64,000 bases of DNA from Taenia hydatigena. Lineage: Eukaryota > Platyhelminthes > Cestoda > Cyclophyllidea > Taeniidae. A program made the translations under genes and the position numbers. The DNA is taken from the NCBI GenBank assembly GCA_036345935.2, contig JADWOT020000001.1, forward strand, positions 4,008,715 through 4,072,714, in the 5' to 3' direction. Shown piece after piece: positions 58,256 through 64,000 of the stretch (position 1 is its first letter; each line of letters begins with the position of its first letter). The notes beneath the pieces were generated by a model. It did not search any database and was not told where the DNA came from. It was given only the letters and a program-made list of their open reading frames with translations.

Positions 58256-58429
58256 CGACAGCGATTGCAGTTTGCCGCAACCAATGACCACAGGTGCTAA
58301 CTGAGGTTGGTTCCATTCTTTCATCAACATCATCATCGGCGTGGGAGTCCACAGTCACCTTATGCATGCTCTGCGCATGGAGTTGAATTTCCAACAAATT
58401 CGGCTACCACCACCACCAACACCACCACC

Positions 58430-60375
58430 ACCACCACAGGGTCCCACTATGCACTACGCATTCCATGTTCATTTGTACTGGCATAACTCCTTTAATATTT
58501 TTACATACAATCAGATTGCTGTTGTGAGCTGCGACCGTTCGGTGTATTGAATGTGATCTGTGGATTTACATTCTGTAGGTGGGTGAGTGTACCTCAACAC
58601 AACCAAACAATGGACAGCTCGACTTCACAGGACGAACCCTCGTCACCACAGCAATCGTACACGCCGGTGTACGTTGACGCCGACTATCCCGACTTGATGC
58701 AGGACGAACTGTGGACGCACGTTGAATCCGATAATTCACCCAATGTCAACGACTCTTCAACATCCTCCCCCAACAAAAATGACTCAAGTTAACTATCGAG
58801 CGTTGCAATGTTACACCTCCTTTCCATCGCCACTACCATGACACATGTCTGTAGCGTAAATATATCTTGCTCGTATTCAATCTTCCTTCTTTCTTGCTGT
58901 TGGTATTCCACTGAACGCCTAAAACATGTGTTGGGCGAGCACAACGATAAACACTAGCATTGATAAGCAGCTTATTCATTTTCAAAATACGCATTTGCTT
59001 AGGCATATATTTCTTGAGATTTTTTAATGTGTTAATCCAAGGGTTGCAAGGCAGTGCTTCTTTCACTATAAATGGGGGTTGAAATCATTGCTTATAAGCG
59101 TCGCGCCTTTGTGAACTCAATGCAACATAAAAGCTGACAATCGCACTGTCTCGTCTTGAATAAGACCGCATTGCTTAACAGACGCTGCTCACGTTTCTCG
59201 AAGCCACAACCATCAAATCGATGCATAAATTGAACGAATGTACCAAAAGACGGTGAAGTGAATGCCACCAGTATCACCAGACCGATGTTGGTGTGACTAA
59301 GTCAAAGTCTATTTGACGCAAAAGGCGCGAGCCCAGAAAGCACATGCTTCAAGCCATAAATTGCCTGTTAAATGCGAAAAGTGGGAAAGAATAGAAGTTG
59401 TGAGATGAGGGAGACCAAAGTCGGTCGTGATGGCTTTAATGCACAAAGGGAGACGTTGGCATAATATATGCATCTCTGCATTAATCTTGATGCCAACACT
59501 GGTCCACGCACAGCGCACCACCAACGTCTGCGGAATTAGTGGTTTCGTTTGTCTAAAGCTTGCCTTTATTAATTAAGTTGCATTCTGTGCGAGGCATTTA
59601 TTCGTTCTGCTACGTTGACTCGGTTGTTAGGCGCCCTCGCAAGTCGTGTCGACCACATTCGCCTCCCAATCACGCAAGTTCCAAGCCTTACTCTTCTTCA
59701 AATAAGTGCCGTTGAAAGTGCGCACAGAGCAGAAGCACTTAAAAGGTGTGGTATGGCAGGGCTTTGGCATTTCGATGTTTGTTCATCACTCAGGAATTGC
59801 TGCCTCAAATCGCAGAATGCTGAGGCTCGCAACAGCTTTCCATTGCGTCCTCAATCCTGAGTATTGCACCCAATTCTGTTCCGCTCGGTGCAAAGCGATG
59901 GGCACAATACGGTTCTAAAATTTAGGGGCAACTTAGTGTCCTCCTAGTTATACTATGCCTTGGTAGGTGACATGTTCTCTTACCCTCCATTAGCTTAGTG
60001 TCATCTCGAGGACGAAATCTTGCGCTTCGTGTGATCCCGTCGGAAGTGATATTGTGGATTCCTAGAGATTGTGAAAGGGAAACCCTTACGTCTTGTTGAG
60101 TTGGTAAATGTGACAGCAAATTATCATGTAAATTTGATTAGTGTTAGATCTACATTTCATGACCCGCCGAAATCTCTCCCAATCATCTCATTTGCTTTCG
60201 AATTGGAAACGCTCAGACATGAGTAAAATGTGGGCGATCTCAGATCTGCCCCTACTCTTCAACAAACAGCGCTGTTGAACAATGATTGACAGCCTACGTG
60301 ACAAGAAATGAAACATTCAAGTTCTAAAACCATTCGTGCTTTTGTCCATTTCATCATTCGGTGCATTGTTTAGAC
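58430..60375 (+). repeat. 1.8 kb module with family 1 exon, copy 2 of 2
   Basis: Direct repeat of 32272-34094 (offset about 26.1 kb), longer by the roughly 190 bases deleted in that copy. Confidence 0.85.
58610..58792 (+). CDS. Family 1 acidic protein (60 residues), full-length copy
   Basis: ATG 58610 to TAA 58792. Starts MDSSTSQDEPSSPQQS, with a core reading YTPVYVDADYPDLMQDELW followed by THVESD (Asp to Glu), then a Ser/Asn/Pro tail ending NKNDSS. All expected parts are present in order: two CCAAT boxes, TATATAA, possible donor, CCA run (58404-58438), acceptor TTTACATTCTGTAG at about 58578, GTGGGTGAGTG leader, ATG. Downstream sequence is the family 3' region, although the AATAAA seen near 32820 reads GATAAA here. 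Reading through the acceptor, the frame is open from 58547. Soluble, very acidic, with many Ser residues that could be phosphorylated. Function unknown. Confidence 0.55.
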   Translation: MDSSTSQDEPSSPQQSYTPVYVDADYPDLMQDELWTHVESDNSPNVNDSSTSSPNKNDSS

Positions 60376-62100
60376 CATGGGAAAGTGCACTGAGGCTACT
60401 GGCACAAATGTATGCAGGAGCCATGCACCTCGGTTACCATATTTCACCGCTCCTAATTTAACTTTTGAAGGCCTATTCATAGTCGATTTATAATGCGAAA
60501 CTTTACGTATTTCAAATATAGTCATTTATTCAAGGTCAGCATCGAAGTATGCATTTGATTAATTGTCGTCTGCCTGCTTCGCGCCTTCGAATTCCACAAC
60601 TATATTTTGTCCATTCTATTTGAACAAAGCAAAGTGATAATGTGAGACGGCACCGCCGAGCAGGATGTGTGCTTTGTTAAGCCGAAGTCAAATCTCAAAG
60701 AGAATGATCTGCAATCGAGTATGCATTGCATAATGAGGAAGTTTACACGCTTGCATGATTGTCTAAGTGCACAACTTTCATCCATTGGCTCTTCCTTCCT
60801 CCACCTATTCTCCTTCGCCCCATTTCATCTAGCACTCCTTACAAGACAGCATCGCAGAGAGTGGTTTGTGGTTGTGACTTCTCATTTCTGCTCCAACTGC
60901 ATTTCTTCGCACTCATACACCATTCCAATCAGATCAGGCATTAAGAATGCTGAGGTCCGTCAATTGCACCATGTGCATGGGGCTGTGGCATAAAATGGAA
61001 AGGAGTCATTTCCACGCTAAGTAACGTACGTTTAAGAAAAGCAAACTTGCTTTTGATTCGGTGTTGCTAGCTTTGATCTGATAGCAAATTCGTTTAGTTC
61101 TCGATGCACATTCCAACAACCAATAGCGGATTTGCTTTGTCAAATTACTATCCACTTGAAGCCATCCAAAGTGGTGTAAGAGGAAGAGAGGTGCTTTGCG
61201 CATGCAGCAGCTTCTTGAATTCCGTCAAGCGATTAATTGTAGAAACCTTTCACATTGCTATTCGGTACTCAGAGTTTCTAAATTATTTCCAAATCAGCAT
61301 TCTTGACTCAGTCAGTTACGGTGGGGTTTGGTATGTCAATAGTAGCTTGAATGCGGCCGCATCGTTGCAAGGCATTTTGGATGTTCTGAGGCAGACGGCA
61401 GTTGATATCGAGGATGTACTGCTCTGCGGTTAGCTATTTACGTTCTACGTATTGTCAAATTGATACCACTGTGCCCACTACGCACGTGGCAGTCATTTTG
61501 TCATTGGCAAAGCAGCCAAAACATGCGTGTTCATCCAGCAATCTTTAGCACACTTCTCATAATTCAAAAGAACAGATATTGTAAAGAGAGGCAGCTTGAT
61601 GGCTGGAGGCATTTGTTGCATCAAAAGTCACCAGCGTTGCAGGTGTCGGCGCTCCCTGTGCGTGGGCTCATGTCAGCGAGAAGATGACGAAACCATGGGT
61701 GCGTCCTTAATTAAACAAACAAATGTGCTATACAAACACATCCTCATTTTCGTCTTGGTCATTGCAAAAATTCATACTTATCTCTTTTAAGATGAATTTT
61801 ATTTCTTCTGTAAAGCACATCATGAATAATCTTGATTGTGCTCATGCCATTCCACCGGATGTAGAAAAGCAAGTTTACGAGTCCCACCATGAATGTGGTG
61901 AACAATCATTCCGAAGAGGTGATGCAGAACGCAACATTATTTTGCATTAAGTATGCTCTGAATACAGCTGAATGCATGCCTGCTCTCAGCACTGCCCCTC
62001 ACTCGAGGAAACGAGGGACAAATTACCAACGCGAACCGTCCAGGAAGCTTGTCCGACGCCGAGCTCACAACAGCGATATTAATACAGACATGTGGTGAGC
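59850..62100 (-). repeat. 2.2 kb module, copy 3 of 3, inverted
   Basis: Reverse complement of 29650-31930 and 45760-47980; includes 61006-61203, matching 30467-30664, and ends in a family 2 element. Confidence 0.8.
61906..61977 (-). pseudogene. Family 2 micro-frame with lost first ATG
   Basis: The usual start reads GTG (plus-strand CAC at about 61991). The next in-frame ATG at 61977 would give 23 residues to TGA 61906. The promoter is also changed, TATTAATA at 62077-62084. Probably the weakest of the five copies. Confidence 0.4.
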
Positions 62101-62109
62101 GCAACCAAA

Positions 62110-63165
62110 CACTAAGAAGGAAGTGCAGCGGAACAGTGCTTGACGTAATACGGGCAGGCAGCTCTCAGCAACGAGAATTGTCCATTGACCATGCACTCAT
62201 CACACACAAGAGGCGTCACCTTCGTTGGCTTCGTGTAGGTGGTTAGGACTATTTGCAGTGATGCGATAACTCCGTCGAGTGTTCGTATGCCACAAGTAAA
62301 TAGGTGTTGAGTGGGGAGCTGGAGTGAAGGACATTGAGCTCTCTTCTATTTGCACGCAAGTCTGAACATTTCGCATTGTTTGATTGTGCGCATAAATTCT
62401 TAATGATTTGATACCACTTGATCTAGACCAATCGCACTGAATCAACGCACGCCTTTGAAATCGGAAACAGGATGGTTAATGTTTCGTTTTAGTTTGTTGT
62501 TTGTAAGAGCAAATGACCATCAGTCTGGCACATCAGCAAAACGTGAAGCCGCCTTTTGTTTGGTGACTAAATTGAGCATTCCATGAACGAATGACTGTCG
62601 CAGGTTACTGCCTACGAAAGGCGGGCCGAACATACCTGATCGGATCTTCGCTGACTTTTTCTCATCCAAGCTACTCATAACTCACTACGAAGGACTGGAT
62701 TCTGCACACCAGACAATTTTGGCTCCTTTTGAATCATGACAACAACCAACAAGCTGCAAACGGATCGGCAATTTCTTGGTGCAGATAAACACAATTAAGA
62801 AAGCACCTCGTACAACAATCACCTCCAAATGAAGTACTAACAAAACAGCATTCTGAACCGCTCTGCCAAGTTACTGTGAAGTAGCAAACAAATATGGATG
62901 GGTGACGATAAGTCTCATTCCTTAAGCATTGAGAGACAATGCAATAATTGACAAAGTGTGGATAGGAAATGGCACCGAGACTTCCGGAAGTCAGTCACTT
63001 GCTGCCTTTTGGTGTAAAATAGAAGGGAGGCAAATCGCACATAGGTTGACAACAAGTAAATGATGAAGCTTAAATTGTGGAGACACGTTTGGGACTGTCC
63101 CTTAGTGAGCATTTAGTGCTCGCTTAATTAATGTGATAAGAGTTGTGCGGCATGTCAACATGATG
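62110..63165 (+). repeat. Continuation of the family 2 and 0.7 kb modules
   Basis: Matches 16.9-17.9 kb and 42.6-43.5 kb in the same order, and 28.5-29.4 kb inverted. Ends after GTTGTGCGGCATGTCAACATG. No gene supported. Confidence 0.7.
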
Positions 63166-63420
63166 CTCTTGTAGGACTTACACCTTTAGTCAGACAAACT
63201 TTGGCCTAGTGGTACTGCTGTTTTTCCGTGTTTTTCTTAAATTGCCAACACAACGTTTCAATATTTTGCACAGGTTCTGCTTCACTCTCCTAATACAGAC
63301 TCGTACACTTCAAAGAAGCCGTCCTTATCCGCAATTTTGACTCAGCGTCAATTCCTTACGCAATCCGCTACAAGAAGGCGTTTATTTAGCACATTTCTTA
63401 TAATCCCCTCCAGATTCTCT
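63166..63420. other. Unique stretch, nothing supported
   Basis: Sequence past the last module; no repeat partner in the window. Confidence 0.4.
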
Positions 63421-63687
63421 TTATGAAAGAAGCGAAATGTGTTGACAAATGAAATGACGTGACTTAAGCAGCAACGCATTTGGATACAGCATGCGATGAT
63501 ATGTTATATACGTTCCTTTTGCTTCGTTTTGTCCATGAGTTTTAGCCTTGACACTACTAGGGATGAGGAATTCACTTAAGCAGTGGACAGCATGAAGGAA
63601 TTTGTATACAAAGGGTGTGTACAGTGCAGTAAAGCTGTAATTTATGCAAACCCTAATATGAGGTGCTGGTGGACCTTTAACCGCCAT
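63421..63687 (-). CDS. 88-residue frame with TATA box and Kozak-type start
   Basis: ATG 63687 has the context ACCATGG, and TATATAAAA lies at 63737-63729, so a start site about 30 bases downstream would sit just before the ATG. The frame runs to TAA 63421. The peptide begins MAVKGPPAPHIRVCINYSFTA and has an aromatic middle and basic C-terminal part; no signal peptide or known motif. A GTGTCAAG possible donor near 63561 means exon 1 might end earlier (PSS|). Single copy, in unique sequence. Confidence 0.35.
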   Translation of the reverse strand: MAVKGPPAPHIRVCINYSFTALYTPFVYKFLHAVHCLSEFLIPSSVKAKTHGQNEAKGTYITYHRMLYPNALLLKSRHFICQHISLLS

Positions 63688-63728
63688 GGTAGCATCAACG
63701 GTGGACAAGAGCAATAGTTATTAAATGA

Positions 63729-63737
63729 TTTTATATA
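63729..63737 (-). promoter_or_regulatory. TATA box for the 63421-63687 frame
   Basis: TATATAAAA on the minus strand, 42 bases before ATG 63687. Confidence 0.35.
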
Positions 63738-64000
63738 AATAATTACTTTACTCAAGCAGTGTATTCAAACTACATGTTGCTGGAATGGTCATCCTTGATG
63801 TCCACATGAGTGTTGCCATTGCACTTCCCCTATTCTCATCTGTCAGCTTAAAAGTGTTCAAGTGCCACAGCGTCTTATCTCATTCGACAACTCTGATCAA
63901 CCAATAAGGCGGTTTTACCGCTTTAATAGAGGCACTTGGCAAATCTGTCTACCTTTTTCATTCCTGGATGCAAGGGCTGAATGAACAGCGTGTGAAGAAA

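Noticed and set aside
1..64000. Search for tRNA genes, long terminal repeats or reverse transcriptase
   Set aside because: No tRNA B-box-like motif in a foldable context, no matching terminal repeats with primer and polypurine sites, and no reverse transcriptase motif were seen by eye. A computed search could still find diverged elements.

Overview
This window is eukaryotic, most likely from a small metazoan. No long open frames are packed together. The few coding-like segments are short and end at GT/AG-type splice signals with small predicted introns (64 to 154 bases). Promoter-like TATA boxes and triplet and tetranucleotide microsatellites are common, and there is an assembly gap. Short introns and roughly 42% GC (by eye) would fit a parasitic flatworm, but nothing here proves that. 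No rRNA, tRNA, CRISPR array or complete transposon was recognised.

The dominant property is segmental amplification. About three quarters of the window is a mosaic of repeat modules in both orientations: (1) a direct duplication of about 9.4 kb (8262-17751 and 34095-43513); (2) a long inverted repeat with arms of about 3 kb (16020-19045 and 27025-30375); (3) a 1.7 kb inverted pair (609-2297 and 19677-21386); (4) a 2.2 kb module present three times (29650-31930, 45760-47980, inverted at 59850-62100); (5) a 1.8 kb module present twice (32272-34094 and 58430-60375); (6) a 1.7 kb module present twice (43540-45240 and 51820-53640). Only 2660-8260, 21390-27025 (mostly) and the last 850 bases look unique.

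Two amplified small-gene families ride on the modules. Family 1 has a CCAAT plus TATATAA promoter, then a predicted intron that often carries a (CCA)n run, then an exon encoding a 42-60 residue acidic protein with a strongly conserved core (YTPVYVDA, D/E, YP, D/E, LMQDELWTHVD). There are eight coding copies, of which five have a usable open frame (one of them frameshifted at its end, without a promoter) and three are broken, plus three further promoters without a coding exon. Family 2 has a TATAAATA promoter followed about 80 bases later by a 28-codon frame, in five copies of varying integrity. A third repeat unit carries a related TAAATATA block. All three promoters share a GCTCAC...TATA-type core, so the modules may share a promoter ancestor.

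The unique islands hold weaker single-copy candidates: an exon pair at 2805-3294 (-), a TATA-led two-exon gene at 4946-5297 (-), a terminal exon at 6205-6372 (-), a membrane-like exon pair at 6825-7372 (+), a proline-rich segment at 7508-7904 (-), a 172-residue frame at 22674-23192 (+), coding-like segments at 25182-26166 (-), and a TATA-led 88-residue frame at 63421-63687 (-). None matches a protein I can name. The arrangement resembles ampliconic or palindrome-rich regions, such as sex-linked or heterochromatic blocks. That is inference.
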